64,000 nt of DNA from an uncultured bacterium (GCA_937967455.1 CALCJK010000012.1:62001-126000); one strand, 5' to 3'. Shown: positions 9,343-21,997, numbered from the stretch's first letter. Translations and numbers: made by a program. The notes: a model not told the origin generated them from the letters alone.

Positions 9343-9420
9343 ATTTTTTGATGCGTAAATTTTTTTTAATTTAAAAATAAAACACGATAAAAGCAACAAT
9401 TTGTAAAAATTTCAAAATAG

Positions 9421-9449
9421 TTGACTTTTAATGTTTTTTTCCATAATTT
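9421..9449 (+). promoter_or_regulatory. Candidate sigma-70-type promoter for the two-component genes
   Basis: TTGACT at 9421-9426 is a good -35 hexamer. TAATTT (9444-9449) lies 17 bases downstream, and CATAAT overlaps it with a 15-base gap, so the -10 position is approximate. AGGAG at 9463-9467 is a good ribosome-binding site for the ATG at 9474. The segment lies between divergent hutH and the REC-kinase gene. Confidence 0.45.
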
Positions 9450-9473
9450 AAAATAAATTTATAGGAGCTGAAT

Positions 9474-10568
9474 ATGGCAAAAGAATACAAAATCTTGATT
9501 GTGGATGATGAGGAGCATTTTAGGATGTTAGTTAAAGATTTTTTAATGGGCGAAAAATTTAACATAGTAGATGAAGCCACCAGTGGGGATGAAGCATTGG
9601 ATATATTAATGTTGAATGATTATGATATAATTCTCTTAGATATCAGAATGGAAGGTATTGATGGAATTGAAACACTAAAGCAAATTCGAAGAATAACACC
9701 CAGTACCGATGTAATTATGATTACAGGTTATGCTGATATCCCGAGTGCTGTTGAATGTATTAAGTATGGCGCAAGGGAATTTTTAGAAAAACCGGTGAGA
9801 ATGGAATTATTGATTGAAAAAATAAATAAAATATTAAAATCTCGTGAAGAAGAAAAGCATCTAAGAGAAATTCAGATAGATTTTCCAACTTTGGTAATGC
9901 ACAAATTACAATTACCTCTCAGCACGGCAAAGTCTGCAATTACGTTATTAAACAAAGGACTTGAAAACATAGTTACAGAAAAACAAAAAGAATTGTTAGA
10001 ACATATTGATCAAACACTCTGGAAAATTGATGCTACAATAAATGATCTTATTGATTTGGCAAAGCTTGAAAGTGGTAATGCTCAACTTGAAAAGTTACCT
10101 GTAAATATGGATGAACTTGTTCCTGCAATTTGTGCTAAGAGGGAAAACGAACTTAAAACTAAAAATATCAATCTTGTATTTCTTATCGACAAAAAGGTTC
10201 CAACTATAGAAGCTGATCCTGAAAAATTAGAAAAAGTTATTCTGAATATTTTAGATAATGCTATTCGATATTCAAGTCCAAACAGCTCAATAAAAGTTAG
10301 CACTACAACAATACATAAAGAAGTTGAAGGTAATTTAATACCATATATAGAAGTCTCAATTTCAGATAATGGAGTTGGAATATCCCCAGATATTTTAACT
10401 TATATTTTCAATAAGATAAAACCTGATTTTTCTGACAAAGAAAGATCAACTGGTCTGGGTTTAGCTTTATGTAAGCTTATCGTAGAAGCTCATAATGGAT
10501 TTATCACTGCTGAATCTCAAGTTGGTCAAGGAACAACAATTAGATTTGCACTACCTATTAATGCATAA
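9474..10568 (+). CDS. Receiver-histidine kinase protein (REC-HisKA-HATPase), no sensor domain
   Basis: 364 residues. Residues 1-120 are a CheY-like receiver (VDDEEHFR acidic pair, ILLDIRM phosphoacceptor aspartate, MITG threonine, EKP lysine). A HisKA-like helix pair follows with H in VMHKLQLPLS, which replaces the usual H-E-L-R-T-P. The HATPase domain has N-box ILDNAIRYSS, G1 SDNGVG and G2 GLGLAL. No transmembrane or PAS segment is present, so input must come by phosphotransfer to the receiver or from a partner. The next gene, 28 bases on, is an NtrC-type regulator and its likely partner. Confidence 0.87.
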   Translation: MAKEYKILIVDDEEHFRMLVKDFLMGEKFNIVDEATSGDEALDILMLNDYDIILLDIRMEGIDGIETLKQIRRITPSTDVIMITGYADIPSAVECIKYGAREFLEKPVRMELLIEKINKILKSREEEKHLREIQIDFPTLVMHKLQLPLSTAKSAITLLNKGLENIVTEKQKELLEHIDQTLWKIDATINDLIDLAKLESGNAQLEKLPVNMDELVPAICAKRENELKTKNINLVFLIDKKVPTIEADPEKLEKVILNILDNAIRYSSPNSSIKVSTTTIHKEVEGNLIPYIEVSISDNGVGISPDILTYIFNKIKPDFSDKERSTGLGLALCKLIVEAHNGFITAESQVGQGTTIRFALPINA

Positions 10569-10596
10569 ATGAATATTTAAATGGAGCGATCCAAAA

Positions 10597-11964
10597 ATGG
10601 AAAAAGTTAAAATCTCAATACTTATAGCAGATGATGAAGAAGAATTTCGCTTTATGTTGAAAACTTACCTCGAATCAATTGGGTATGATGTTTATACCGT
10701 TTCAGATGGGGTAGCAGCAATTGATATTGTACAGGAGAAAGCATTTGATCTGGTTTTGCTCGACATTAGAATGCCACATGTTGATGGAATTGATGTGTTA
10801 AAATTTATAAAAGAAAAATTTCCTATGGTAGATGTTATAATGTTAACGGGTGTAGATGATGTTAAAATTGCCGTTGAATGTATGAAACTAGGTGCTTATG
10901 ATTACCTTACCAAGCCATATTCAGGAGATGAATTGGTAAGAGTCATAAAAAAAGTACTTGAGAAGCAAAGATTAATTAGGGAAAATCAATTAATAAAAGC
11001 GGAGCTTCAAAGACTTGCAGGCAGTACAGATATCGTAGGTCAAAGTAAAAAATTTAAAGAAACTCTGGATCTTGCATTAAAAGTTGCACCAACAGAATCA
11101 ACTGTTTTGATCCAGGGACAGAGTGGTACAGGGAAAGAATTAATTGCAAATTTTATATACAAAAACAGCAATCGGGCAGATAAACCTTTTGTAGTCTTAA
11201 ATTGTGCTTCTTTACCTGATACGCTTATAGAAAGTGAGCTTTTTGGACATGAAAAAGGTTCTTTTACAGATGCTCATACAATGAAGCAAGGGCTGGTTGA
11301 GCTTGCCGATGGTGGTACATTGTTCCTTGATGAAGTTGGGGATATAAGTCCTATTGTACAACCTAAACTTCTGCGTTTCATACAGTCAGGAGAGTTTCGA
11401 AGAGTTGGTGGAAATATCATGCTGAAAGCCAATGTAAGAATAATTTCTGCAACCAACAAAAATCTTGCTGAGGAAGTTAAAGAGGGTAGATTCAGGGAAG
11501 ATTTGTTGTATAGAATAAATGTGATTACAATTACAGTTCCCCCTTTGAAAGAAAGAAAAGATGATATTCCAGTCCTAGTTGAATATTTTCTAACAAAGAA
11601 GATGCGCACAAGGACAGCGAAAAGAATTTCTCCTACAGCATTGGAAATATTAATGCAATACCATTGGCCTGGCAATGTCAGGGAATTAGAAAATGTGCTT
11701 GAAAGAGCAGCTATACTTGCAAAAGGCGATATTATACAACCGTATGATTTATCATTAACTCCAACCTTAGGTCAGATTGAATTATCCTCTTCTTCAAATA
11801 ATTTAATTGGTAATAATATACCAATGAAAGAAATTGAAAGATTGCATATTGAAGGAGTATTAAGAAATTTAAAAGGAAATAAAGCTGAAACTGCTAAAGT
11901 TTTAGGTATAAGTTTGAAAACTCTTTACACTAAAATACATCAGTTCCAAATTGATATTGAATAA
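10597..11964 (+). CDS. NtrC-type sigma-54-dependent response regulator
   Basis: 455 residues: receiver (1-120; VLLDIRMP), AAA+ activator (about 140-375) and Fis-type HTH (about 405-450). Walker A is GQSGTGKE, Walker B FLDEVGDI, and the arginine-rich GRFREDLLYRINV segment is present. The sigma-54 contact loop, canonically GAFTGA, reads GSFTDA here. The HTH is NKAETAKVLGISLKTLY. It should activate sigma-54 promoters when phosphorylated. It pairs with the sensor-less kinase upstream. Target genes are unknown. Confidence 0.93.
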   Translation: MEKVKISILIADDEEEFRFMLKTYLESIGYDVYTVSDGVAAIDIVQEKAFDLVLLDIRMPHVDGIDVLKFIKEKFPMVDVIMLTGVDDVKIAVECMKLGAYDYLTKPYSGDELVRVIKKVLEKQRLIRENQLIKAELQRLAGSTDIVGQSKKFKETLDLALKVAPTESTVLIQGQSGTGKELIANFIYKNSNRADKPFVVLNCASLPDTLIESELFGHEKGSFTDAHTMKQGLVELADGGTLFLDEVGDISPIVQPKLLRFIQSGEFRRVGGNIMLKANVRIISATNKNLAEEVKEGRFREDLLYRINVITITVPPLKERKDDIPVLVEYFLTKKMRTRTAKRISPTALEILMQYHWPGNVRELENVLERAAILAKGDIIQPYDLSLTPTLGQIELSSSSNNLIGNNIPMKEIERLHIEGVLRNLKGNKAETAKVLGISLKTLYTKIHQFQIDIE

Positions 11965-11986
11965 TAAAAAGAAAGGTAAAATCGTC

Positions 11987-12454
11987 ATGAAAGGCAATAA
12001 GAAATTAATTGAAAAATTAAATGTGCTGCTTTCTGAAGAATTAACTTCAGTGAATCAGTATATGGTTCATTCAGAAATGTGTAATAATTGGGGTTATGAA
12101 AAATTACACAATCATTTTGAAAAGAGAGCAATAGATGAAATGAAGCATGCTGAAAAACTTATCGGAAGAATTATCTTCCTTGAAGGAATGCCAATTGTGA
12201 ATAAACTTTCACAAATTAAAATTGGTAATACAGTTCCTCAAATGCTTTCGAATGACCTGATATCTGAAATTGAAGCTAATAAAATGTATAACGAAGTTAT
12301 TTTACTTGCAGGTGAAGTAAAAGACTTTGCTACAAGAGAAATGTTAGAAAAAATTTTACTTGATGAAGATAGGCATATAGACGAAATTGAAGAGCTCCAG
12401 GACCAAATCTCTCAAATGGGTGTTGAAGTATTTTTATCGACCCAGGTAAGTTAA
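11987..12454 (+). CDS. bfr: Bacterioferritin
   Basis: About 155 residues from the ATG at 11987, preceded by GAAAGG; a TTG reading at 11951 would overlap the regulator and is rejected. It is a four-helix iron-storage subunit. LLSEELTSVNQY gives the first ferroxidase glutamate, IDEMKHAEKLI has the E-x-x-H ligands and the methionine that binds heme in Bfr dimers (M52 in E. coli numbering), and DEDRHIDEIEE gives the last ligands. Length and motifs match E. coli Bfr. No bacterioferritin-associated ferredoxin is adjacent. Confidence 0.93.
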   Translation: MKGNKKLIEKLNVLLSEELTSVNQYMVHSEMCNNWGYEKLHNHFEKRAIDEMKHAEKLIGRIIFLEGMPIVNKLSQIKIGNTVPQMLSNDLISEIEANKMYNEVILLAGEVKDFATREMLEKILLDEDRHIDEIEELQDQISQMGVEVFLSTQVS

Positions 12455-12458
12455 GGAA

Positions 12459-13148
12459 GTGAAAATTTTAAAGCTGCATAAATGGAACATTAATGTTAAA
12501 GAAGCTTTAGATATACAAAGAACATACTCAAAGTATGTAATTCAAAAGAAATTAGATAAGAAAATTAAGATTGTTGCCGGTTGTGATGTAGCTTTCAAAA
12601 AGGATTCGAATATTGCCTGCGCGGGAATTATATTATTGAGTTTTCCCAAACTTGATGTAATTTTTGAAAAAATTATTTTTTCGGAAGTTAAGTTTCCATA
12701 TATTCCAGGTTTTTTATCATTTCGAGAAACACCTGTTTTATTAAAGTTATTTAAAAGCGTCCCATATGAAATTGATTTAATCTTTGTTGATGGTAATGGT
12801 ATTGCACATCCTAGAAAATTTGGAATTGCATCGCATCTTGGAGTCATACTCGATTTACCAACAATTGGTTGTGGTAAGACTTATTTATTAGGTGAATACA
12901 ATGAACCAGAAAACCAGGCAGGAAGTTATTCAATGCTGTTTTATAAAGATGAAATTGTTGGTGCAGTTGTTCGTACAAAAAATAATGTAAAACCAATCTT
13001 TGTATCGGTTGGTCACAAAGTATGTTTAGATGATGCTATTAATTACACCTTAAAGTTTTGTAAAGGATATCGGATACCTGAACCAATTCGTAAAGCACAC
13101 ATACTTGTGAATTCTTATTTAAAGAAAGGGAATAAAAAAGTATTATAG
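12459..13148 (+). CDS. nfi: Endonuclease V (deoxyinosine 3' endonuclease)
   Basis: 229 residues. It nicks DNA near deoxyinosine and starts repair of deaminated adenine. VAGCDVAF has the first catalytic aspartate (AGVDVAY-like), YIPGFLSFRE is the family PYxPGFLSFRE block, and IFVDGNGIAHPRKFGIASHLG the central metal-binding block. The start is GTG at 12459 with AAGGAAG just upstream, 4 bases after bfr stops. Immediate neighbours (bfr, mgtE) are unrelated in function. Confidence 0.93.
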   Translation: MKILKLHKWNINVKEALDIQRTYSKYVIQKKLDKKIKIVAGCDVAFKKDSNIACAGIILLSFPKLDVIFEKIIFSEVKFPYIPGFLSFRETPVLLKLFKSVPYEIDLIFVDGNGIAHPRKFGIASHLGVILDLPTIGCGKTYLLGEYNEPENQAGSYSMLFYKDEIVGAVVRTKNNVKPIFVSVGHKVCLDDAINYTLKFCKGYRIPEPIRKAHILVNSYLKKGNKKVL

Positions 13149-13157
13149 GAAAATAAT

Positions 13158-14537
13158 ATGCTTGGAAAAACCATTCAACCTGAAATCAAAGAGCTTATTC
13201 AGAAAAAAGAGCTCTCTATTTTAAAAGAATTATTTGAAGATTGGCACCCGAGTGAACTTGCTGAATTGATTAATGACCTTTCTGAAACTGAAAGAGCTAT
13301 AGTTTTCAGAATGCTTCCAAAGGATAAGGCGGCTGATACATTCGAATATTTGGATATTGAAACACAGAAAGCATTTTTAAAAGGTCTTGCTCAGGAAGAA
13401 GTTGCTATAATACTTAATGAAATGTCGCCTGATGATCGTACTGCATTACTTGAAGAACTGCCCGGAAATGTTGTCAAGCAACTCATAGAACTTCTTTCGC
13501 CACAGGAAAGAACAATTGCAACAACACTTTTAGGTTATCCAGAAGATTCAGTTGGACGACTTATGTCGCCCGATTACATAGCTGTGGAAAAAGATTGGAC
13601 TGTCCAGCAAGTCCTGAATTACATTCGAGAACATGGTAAAGATATAGAATCTTTTGATATGATTTATATTGTAGATGAAAAAGGTAAGTTAGTGGATGAT
13701 ATTCGGTTAAGAGATATACTATTAGCTAATCCTGATCAAAAGATTTCTGAACTCTCAGATGGTTCGTTCATTAGTTTACAGGTTACTGATAAAAAGGAAT
13801 CTGTAGTACCAATATTCAGACAATATGATAGAACTGTTCTACCTGTTGTAAATTATGAGGGATTTTTGCTTGGTATTGTTACTATAGACGATGTACTTGA
13901 TGTTATCGAAGAAACGGATACAGAGGATATTCAGAAGTTCGGTGGTTTGGAAGCCCTAGAATATCCTTATGTGAAAACCCCATTGCTTCAAATGATAAAA
14001 AAGAGAGCAGGTTGGTTGGTGATTTTATTTGTTGGCGAAATGTTGACTGCTACGGCTATGGGATATTTTGAAAATGAAATAGCTAAAGCTGTAGTATTAG
14101 CTTTGTTTGTTCCATTGATTATCTCCAGTGGTGGTAATTCTGGATCACAGGCTGCAACACTTATCGTCCGTGCGTTGACTTTAGGGGAACTCACAGTAAA
14201 GGATTGGTGGCGAGTGATGGAAAGGGAAATAAAATCAGGCTTGGCTTTAGGTTCTATCTTAGGAGCTATAGGATTTTTAAGGATTACTGTCTGGACATTT
14301 TTTACTGATATATATGGCCCACATTGGCCATTAATAGCTACTACAATATTTTTTGCGCTTGTTGGAGTAGTCACTTGGGGAACTTTTGCAGGATCAATGC
14401 TTCCCATTTTATTAAAAAAATTAGGCCTTGATCCAGCTGTGTCCTCTGCTCCGTTTGTTGCTACTATAGTTGACGTAACAGGAATAGTTATTTATTTTTC
14501 TGTAGCATCTGTAATTTTAGCCGGAAGTTTATTATAG
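13158..14537 (+). CDS. mgtE: Magnesium transporter MgtE
   Basis: 459-residue Mg2+ channel. The cytoplasmic N domain (1-130) has repeats of the LPKDKAADTFEYL and MSPDDRTALLEELP kind. Two CBS domains follow (about 135-255), which bind Mg2+ and gate the pore. The C-terminal five-helix membrane domain starts near 285 and carries the signature ISSGGNSGSQAATLIVRAL. Length and order match the family. It starts 9 bases after the endonuclease V gene. Confidence 0.96.
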   Translation: MLGKTIQPEIKELIQKKELSILKELFEDWHPSELAELINDLSETERAIVFRMLPKDKAADTFEYLDIETQKAFLKGLAQEEVAIILNEMSPDDRTALLEELPGNVVKQLIELLSPQERTIATTLLGYPEDSVGRLMSPDYIAVEKDWTVQQVLNYIREHGKDIESFDMIYIVDEKGKLVDDIRLRDILLANPDQKISELSDGSFISLQVTDKKESVVPIFRQYDRTVLPVVNYEGFLLGIVTIDDVLDVIEETDTEDIQKFGGLEALEYPYVKTPLLQMIKKRAGWLVILFVGEMLTATAMGYFENEIAKAVVLALFVPLIISSGGNSGSQAATLIVRALTLGELTVKDWWRVMEREIKSGLALGSILGAIGFLRITVWTFFTDIYGPHWPLIATTIFFALVGVVTWGTFAGSMLPILLKKLGLDPAVSSAPFVATIVDVTGIVIYFSVASVILAGSLL

Positions 14538-14603
14538 TTGCATTTTATTTTTTTATTTTTTAACTTTTGAAAAATATCTCTTCATTAATAGGAGAAGTAT
14601 CAT

Positions 14604-15038
14604 ATGAAATTTTTTCAACATAATTGGACTAAAGTTTTGATAGCATATCACCGATTTGCTGGAAGCTGGGCTTGGATTTTACATCGCATTACTGGTATTG
14701 CATTGACGGGATATATAATGTTGCATATAATTGCTCTTTCAAGTTTACAAAAACATAAAATTGATAATGGTAAAGCTTTTAATGAAGAAATGGCACTCTT
14801 CTCATCCCCATTTTTCTTGTTTCTTGAATGGCTACTATTTGCCTTCGTAATATTTCACTCACTTAATGGAATCAGAATTGTATTAATAGATTTTGCAAAT
14901 GGTGCACGCTATCAAAAAAAGCTTCATTATGCAGTTTTGACAATCGGAATTATTGCTTTCCTTGTTATGGGTTATGTTATTTTCAGTCATCAATTGAATG
15001 AATCCACAGCATTTTTATTCTCACCAACAAATAAATAA
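14604..15038 (+). CDS. sdhC: Succinate dehydrogenase cytochrome b subunit SdhC
   Basis: 144 residues, three predicted transmembrane helices. WAWILHRITGIALTGYIMLH has the SdhC H-R-x-T-G quinone-site motif and a heme-ligand-type histidine. FHSLNGIRIVLID matches the H-x-x-N-G-x-R segment of the second helix. A strong AGGAG ribosome-binding site precedes ATG 14604. First gene of sdhCDAB; it anchors SdhAB and passes electrons to quinone. Confidence 0.9.
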   Translation: MKFFQHNWTKVLIAYHRFAGSWAWILHRITGIALTGYIMLHIIALSSLQKHKIDNGKAFNEEMALFSSPFFLFLEWLLFAFVIFHSLNGIRIVLIDFANGARYQKKLHYAVLTIGIIAFLVMGYVIFSHQLNESTAFLFSPTNK

Positions 15039-15058
15039 AAAATTTTCAGGAAGAGACT

Positions 15059-15412
15059 ATGTCATATAAACATTTAGGATCAAGAAATTCAGGAGCACCA
15101 GGTTGGTTATTTCAAAGAATAACAGGTATTGTATTAATTGTTGCAATGGTTGGCCATTATATTTTAATGCATTACACTCCCAGCTCAGGCCACGAATTTG
15201 CTTCAACTTTTGAAAGAATGCAGAATCCTCTCTGGAAAATATTTTATTTGACATTTGTCGTAATTGGTCTATACCACGGATTAAATGGAATATGGGGGAT
15301 TGTTCGTGATTTCAAAATGAAACGCTGGATCAGTGTAACTATTTTAGGTGTACTTATAATTGCAGGCATTAGCTTTGCAACATTAGGTTTTATGAATGTT
15401 CTTGTATTTTAA
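15059..15412 (+). CDS. sdhD: Succinate dehydrogenase membrane anchor SdhD
   Basis: 117 residues with three hydrophobic helices. GWLFQRITGIVLIVAMVGHY repeats the R-x-T-G quinone-site theme with a possible heme histidine, and LYHGLNGIWGIVRDF parallels SdhC's H-x-x-N-G segment. Lies between sdhC and sdhA with 20- and 18-base gaps. The two anchors are evidently related and form a two-subunit, heme-binding type membrane domain. Confidence 0.88.
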   Translation: MSYKHLGSRNSGAPGWLFQRITGIVLIVAMVGHYILMHYTPSSGHEFASTFERMQNPLWKIFYLTFVVIGLYHGLNGIWGIVRDFKMKRWISVTILGVLIIAGISFATLGFMNVLVF

Positions 15413-15430
15413 AAATAAAAAGAAAAAATT

Positions 15431-17179
15431 ATGGTTCACAAACATGATGTTATAATTGTAGGTGCCGGACTTGCTGGCTTAAGAGCTGCTGTTGAATTGG
15501 CTGATAAAGCTGATGTAGCAGTCCTTTCTAAAGTATTTCCAACTCGTTCACATTCTGGTGCTGCACAGGGTGGAATAGCAGCAGCACTTGGAAACGAAGA
15601 AGAAGATCGCATCGAATGGCACATATTTGATACAGTAAAAGGAAGCGATTATTTAGGCGATCAGGATGCAATTGAAATGATGGTTAGTGAAGCTCCAGAT
15701 GTGATCTATGAACTTGAACATATGGGCGTTCCTTTTAGTCGAACAAAAGATGGAAGAATTGCACAGAGACAATTTGGAGGTCACACTCGACCAAAAGTTA
15801 GTCCTGATGGTAAAGAGACTCGTGTTGCCATTCAACGTGCTTGCTATGCTGCCGACAGAACTGGTCACGTAATTCTTCATACATTGTATGAACAATGTGT
15901 GAAACATAAAGTTCGTTTCTATTCTGAATTTTATGTTATGTCACTAATTATTAAGGACAATATTTGCCGCGGTATCGTTGCCTTCGATTTGAAAAATGCT
16001 GAAATACATACTTTTCATGCAAAAGCAGTTATGTTTGGGACAGGTGGATATGGCAGGGCTTGGAAAATAACCTCAAACGCGTATTCAAATACTGGAGATG
16101 GTGTTGCAATAGCTTTTCGTGCAGGAATTCCACTTGAAGATATGGAATTTGTTCAATTTCACCCAACTGGTTTGTGGAAACTTGGAATATTAGTTACTGA
16201 AGGAGCTCGTGGTGAGGGAGGTTATTTAAGAAATCGCTTTGGCGAAAGATTTATGGAAAAATATGCTCCAACTGTAATGGAACTTGCACCAAGAGATTTG
16301 GTTACTCGCTCTATAACAACAGAAATACTAGAAGGTCGAGGCATTGATGGCAAAGATTATGTCCATTTAGACCTGACGCATGTTGGAGAAGCTAAATTAA
16401 AAGAACGCCTTCCTGAAATTATTGGATTTGCCAAAACATATGTCGGCGTAGATCCAGTCAAAGCTCCAATTCCCATTCAACCAACTGCACATTATTCTAT
16501 GGGTGGAATTCCTACATCACTTTATGGCGAAGTTCTACTTGATGAAAAAGGAAAAATCTTAACTGGTTTTTATGCTGCAGGCGAATGTGCATGTGTAAGT
16601 GTTCACGGAGCTAATCGGCTTGGAACAAATTCACTACTTGATGCTGTGGTTCACGGAAGAAGAACAGGAAAACAAATTTTAAAATTTTTGCAGACTGCTG
16701 AGTTTAGTGATTTACCTAATGATGCAGACCAAGATGTAAAACAACGAATTGATGAGTTGTTTAAATCATCTGATTCCAAAGAATCTTATCATAAAATTAA
16801 AGACTCACTCCGTGAAAATATGATGGCAAAAGCTGGTGTATTCAGAAATGAAAAAGATCTAAAAGAAATGAAAGAACTTATACACGAACTGAGAGAAAGA
16901 TATAAAAATGTTGGATTAAGAGATAAAAGCAAAAACTTTAACACTGAACTTATGGAAATTCTGGAATTAGGAAATTTACTTGAATTCTCAGATGTGATTG
17001 TTGAAGGAGCAATTGCTCGTCAGGAATGTCGGGGTGCACACTGGAGAACAGATTTCCAAAAACGAGATGACCAAAACTGGATGAAACATACATTGGCGTT
17101 TAGAACAGAAAAAGGTATTGAATTAAGATATAAACCAGTTACTGTAACTAAATATCAACCACAAGAAAGAAAATATTAA
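15431..17179 (+). CDS. sdhA: Succinate dehydrogenase flavoprotein subunit SdhA
   Basis: 582 residues. [13 protein letters not shown] is the FAD dinucleotide fold, and [12 protein letters not shown] contains the histidine that is covalently flavinylated. [19 protein letters not shown] and [16 protein letters not shown] are conserved active-site and FAD-binding blocks. The C-terminal domain ends [10 protein letters not shown]-like (here [10 protein letters not shown]). It oxidises succinate to fumarate on the cytoplasmic face with SdhB, C and D. Complete and uninterrupted. Confidence 0.97.
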   Translation: MVHKHDVIIVGAGLAGLRAAVELADKADVAVLSKVFPTRSHSGAAQGGIAAALGNEEEDRIEWHIFDTVKGSDYLGDQDAIEMMVSEAPDVIYELEHMGVPFSRTKDGRIAQRQFGGHTRPKVSPDGKETRVAIQRACYAADRTGHVILHTLYEQCVKHKVRFYSEFYVMSLIIKDNICRGIVAFDLKNAEIHTFHAKAVMFGTGGYGRAWKITSNAYSNTGDGVAIAFRAGIPLEDMEFVQFHPTGLWKLGILVTEGARGEGGYLRNRFGERFMEKYAPTVMELAPRDLVTRSITTEILEGRGIDGKDYVHLDLTHVGEAKLKERLPEIIGFAKTYVGVDPVKAPIPIQPTAHYSMGGIPTSLYGEVLLDEKGKILTGFYAAGECACVSVHGANRLGTNSLLDAVVHGRRTGKQILKFLQTAEFSDLPNDADQDVKQRIDELFKSSDSKESYHKIKDSLRENMMAKAGVFRNEKDLKEMKELIHELRERYKNVGLRDKSKNFNTELMEILELGNLLEFSDVIVEGAIARQECRGAHWRTDFQKRDDQNWMKHTLAFRTEKGIELRYKPVTVTKYQPQERKY

Positions 17180-17196
17180 TAAATCAGGCAAATAAT

Positions 17197-17895
17197 ATGC
17201 AAGTTAAATTTTCTATTTTTAGATATGATGCATCAAAAGATGAAAAACCATATAGACAAGAATTTAGTTTAGAAGTTGAACCAACAGATCGTATACTAGA
17301 TTGTCTGGATCGAATTAAGTGGGATTATGATGGTAGTTTAACTTATAGAAGATCTTGTTCACATGGGATTTGTGGCTCTGATGCAATTAACATCAATGGA
17401 AAAAATATGTTAGCCTGTCAGGTTTTAATTCAAGATATAAAGAAGAAATTAATTAGAATTGATCCTATACCTGGAATGCCTGTGATAAAAGACCTTGTAG
17501 TCGATATGACGGATTTCTTTGAGAAGTATGAAGTTGTAAAACCTTATTTAATTGCAAAAAATCCACCAGCAAAAGAGCGATTGCAATCGCAAGCCGAAAG
17601 AGCATTAATCGATGAAGCGGTTAATTGTATATTATGTGGTGCCTGTACAAGTTCCTGTCCTTCAATGTGGGGAAATCCTAATTATCTTGGACCTGCTGCT
17701 CTCTTAAAAGCATATCGTTTTGCATTTGATAGTCGAGATGAAGCACCTGCTGAACACCTCGAGGCAATTGATACAAATGATGGCGTCTGGAGATGCCATA
17801 CAATTTTCAACTGTGTGGAAGCTTGTCCGAAAGAAATCAATCTAACCTGGCACATCTCACAACTAAAGAAAAAAATGGTTGAAAGGGAATTTTAA
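17197..17895 (+). CDS. sdhB: Succinate dehydrogenase iron-sulfur subunit SdhB
   Basis: 232 residues. The plant-ferredoxin-like N-domain has SCSHGICGSDA and a later C for the 2Fe-2S cluster. The C-domain has CILCGACTSSCP for the 4Fe-4S cluster and CHTIFNCVEACPKEI for the 3Fe-4S cluster. It wires SdhA to the quinone site. Last gene of the operon; a 339-base gap follows. Confidence 0.97.
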   Translation: MQVKFSIFRYDASKDEKPYRQEFSLEVEPTDRILDCLDRIKWDYDGSLTYRRSCSHGICGSDAININGKNMLACQVLIQDIKKKLIRIDPIPGMPVIKDLVVDMTDFFEKYEVVKPYLIAKNPPAKERLQSQAERALIDEAVNCILCGACTSSCPSMWGNPNYLGPAALLKAYRFAFDSRDEAPAEHLEAIDTNDGVWRCHTIFNCVEACPKEINLTWHISQLKKKMVEREF

Positions 17896-18234
17896 TATAA
17901 GTATGAATAAAGTTGCTTAGCAATTTTCTAGCACAACTAAACATTGTTTCCTTAAACAAAACCTGAAAGTTTTCAGTTTTAAATAATTTGTCTGTATTCT
18001 AGATATACAAACTTCTGTTATTTTAAATTTCCAGTTAATAAGACCTTGTATTTTTTCATTGCGTTAAGTAAGTGAAATACTGTAGTGTGGTGCATTCTAT
18101 AACTTATGGCCTGTAAATATATTTAAATCCATAAATTCGGAAATATATTAAGAATGTATTAAATTTATAAAAATTTTTTATGTATTTTGTAAATATATTG
18201 CAAAATTAGTTTTAAAATGGAAAAGGATTAATTT
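17896..18234. other. Non-coding gap, 339 bases
   Basis: Between sdhB and the acyl-CoA dehydrogenase gene. I see no ORF of note and no tRNA-like cloverleaf. Apart from a weak hairpin near 17960 it is plain A+T-rich DNA. The last 20 bases hold AAAGGA, the ribosome-binding site of the next gene, whose promoter must also lie here. Confidence 0.6.
17957..17981 (+). terminator. Weak hairpin, possible sdh terminator
   Basis: CTGAA / TTCAG stem with a 4-base AGTT loop, flanked by AAAA upstream and TTTT downstream that could extend it around one mismatch. It lies about 65 bases past the sdhB stop. The stem is short, so termination is only a guess. Confidence 0.3.
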
Positions 18235-20896
<2,662 letters not shown>

Positions 20897-20902
20897 AATT
20901 TT

Positions 20903-21997
20903 ATGGAAAGCGTCTTAACGAAAAAACACTACCTTTACATTTTAAGAAAAATAAAAAGTCATTTTGCAGCATATAGAATTGATGCATATGTCATAACTTT
21001 TTTACCTCATATTAAATATGCTTCAGGATTTTCTGGTAGCAATGCAATTTGTATTATAACTCAAAAAAGAAATTATTTAATTACAGATAAAAGATATATA
21101 CAGCAAGCAAAGAACGAAACTTTTGGTTGGGAAATAGTAGAATCGGATGGGGATATTTTTAAAACTGTAAAAGAAAAAAAATTATTACAAAAATCTAACA
21201 GAATTGGAATAGATGGTAATCATACAGCTTATGCAAAATATCTTGAATTAAAAAGTATTTTTAGTGAAAGTAAAATATTACCAATTTCTGAGTTAATCGA
21301 AGATTGTGCTTCAGTGAAAGGGCAATATGAAATAGAATGTATTAAAACTGCTGTTGATATTACAACTAAAGTATTTGAAAAAATTCTTGATTTGATAAGG
21401 CCAGATATAAGAGAACTGGAGATCTCAGCAGAAATTTCTTATCTTCAAAAAGTTTTAGGCGCTGAGGGCGATGCATTCCCTCCAATTGTTGCGAGCGGCA
21501 AAAACTCAGCATATCCACATGCTCATTCTACAAAAAAGAAAATAAAATATGGAGAAATAATAACTCTTGATTTTGGTTGTTTATATAAAGGTTATCACAG
21601 CGATATGACCAGAACAATTTTTTTAGGTAAACCTGAGGAAAAGTTTAAAAAACTTTATGGTATTGTTCTGGAAGCACAGAAAAAAGGTATTGAAGTTGTA
21701 TCAGCTGGTGTTAAATGTAAGGATGTGGATTTTGCAGCACGTAATTTTATAGACAAGCTTGGATTTGGGAAATATTTTACTCATTCATTAGGACATGGGA
21801 TCGGGTTATCTATTCACGAAGCCCCACATATTAGCTATAAGAGTTCTGAAGTTCTTCAGAAAGGCAATGTGATTACTATAGAGCCAGGAATTTACATGCA
21901 AAATATTGGTGGTATTCGTATTGAAGATATATTGTTAGTGACTGATAGCAAGCCCAAAATATTAACAAAAGCGAGTAAGGATCTCATTATTTTATAA
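20903..21997 (+). CDS. M24 metallopeptidase, Xaa-Pro aminopeptidase/dipeptidase type
   Basis: 364 residues with a creatinase-like N-domain (1-130) and pita-bread catalytic domain. Metal ligands: LDFGCLYKGYHSDMTRT (two aspartates), HSLGHGIGLSIHE (histidine), ITIEPGIYM and GGIRIEDI (glutamates). Cleaves an N-terminal residue or dipeptide preceding proline, in the cytoplasm. Begins 6 bases after guaB; its stop codon shares a base with the next start. Confidence 0.88.
   Translation: MESVLTKKHYLYILRKIKSHFAAYRIDAYVITFLPHIKYASGFSGSNAICIITQKRNYLITDKRYIQQAKNETFGWEIVESDGDIFKTVKEKKLLQKSNRIGIDGNHTAYAKYLELKSIFSESKILPISELIEDCASVKGQYEIECIKTAVDITTKVFEKILDLIRPDIRELEISAEISYLQKVLGAEGDAFPPIVASGKNSAYPHAHSTKKKIKYGEIITLDFGCLYKGYHSDMTRTIFLGKPEEKFKKLYGIVLEAQKKGIEVVSAGVKCKDVDFAARNFIDKLGFGKYFTHSLGHGIGLSIHEAPHISYKSSEVLQKGNVITIEPGIYMQNIGGIRIEDILLVTDSKPKILTKASKDLIIL

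Noticed and set aside
10597-11964. GSFTDA in the sigma-54 contact loop as a sign of lost function
   Set aside because: Similar GAFTDA-type loops are familiar in this regulator family; all other ATPase motifs are intact.
13988-14407. 139-codon minus-strand ORF inside mgtE
   Set aside because: It mirrors the coding frame of a clear MgtE and has no family features or start context.
17896-18234. tRNA or small RNA in the long gap after sdhB
   Set aside because: No cloverleaf pairing, conserved T-loop sequence or strong terminator could be found.
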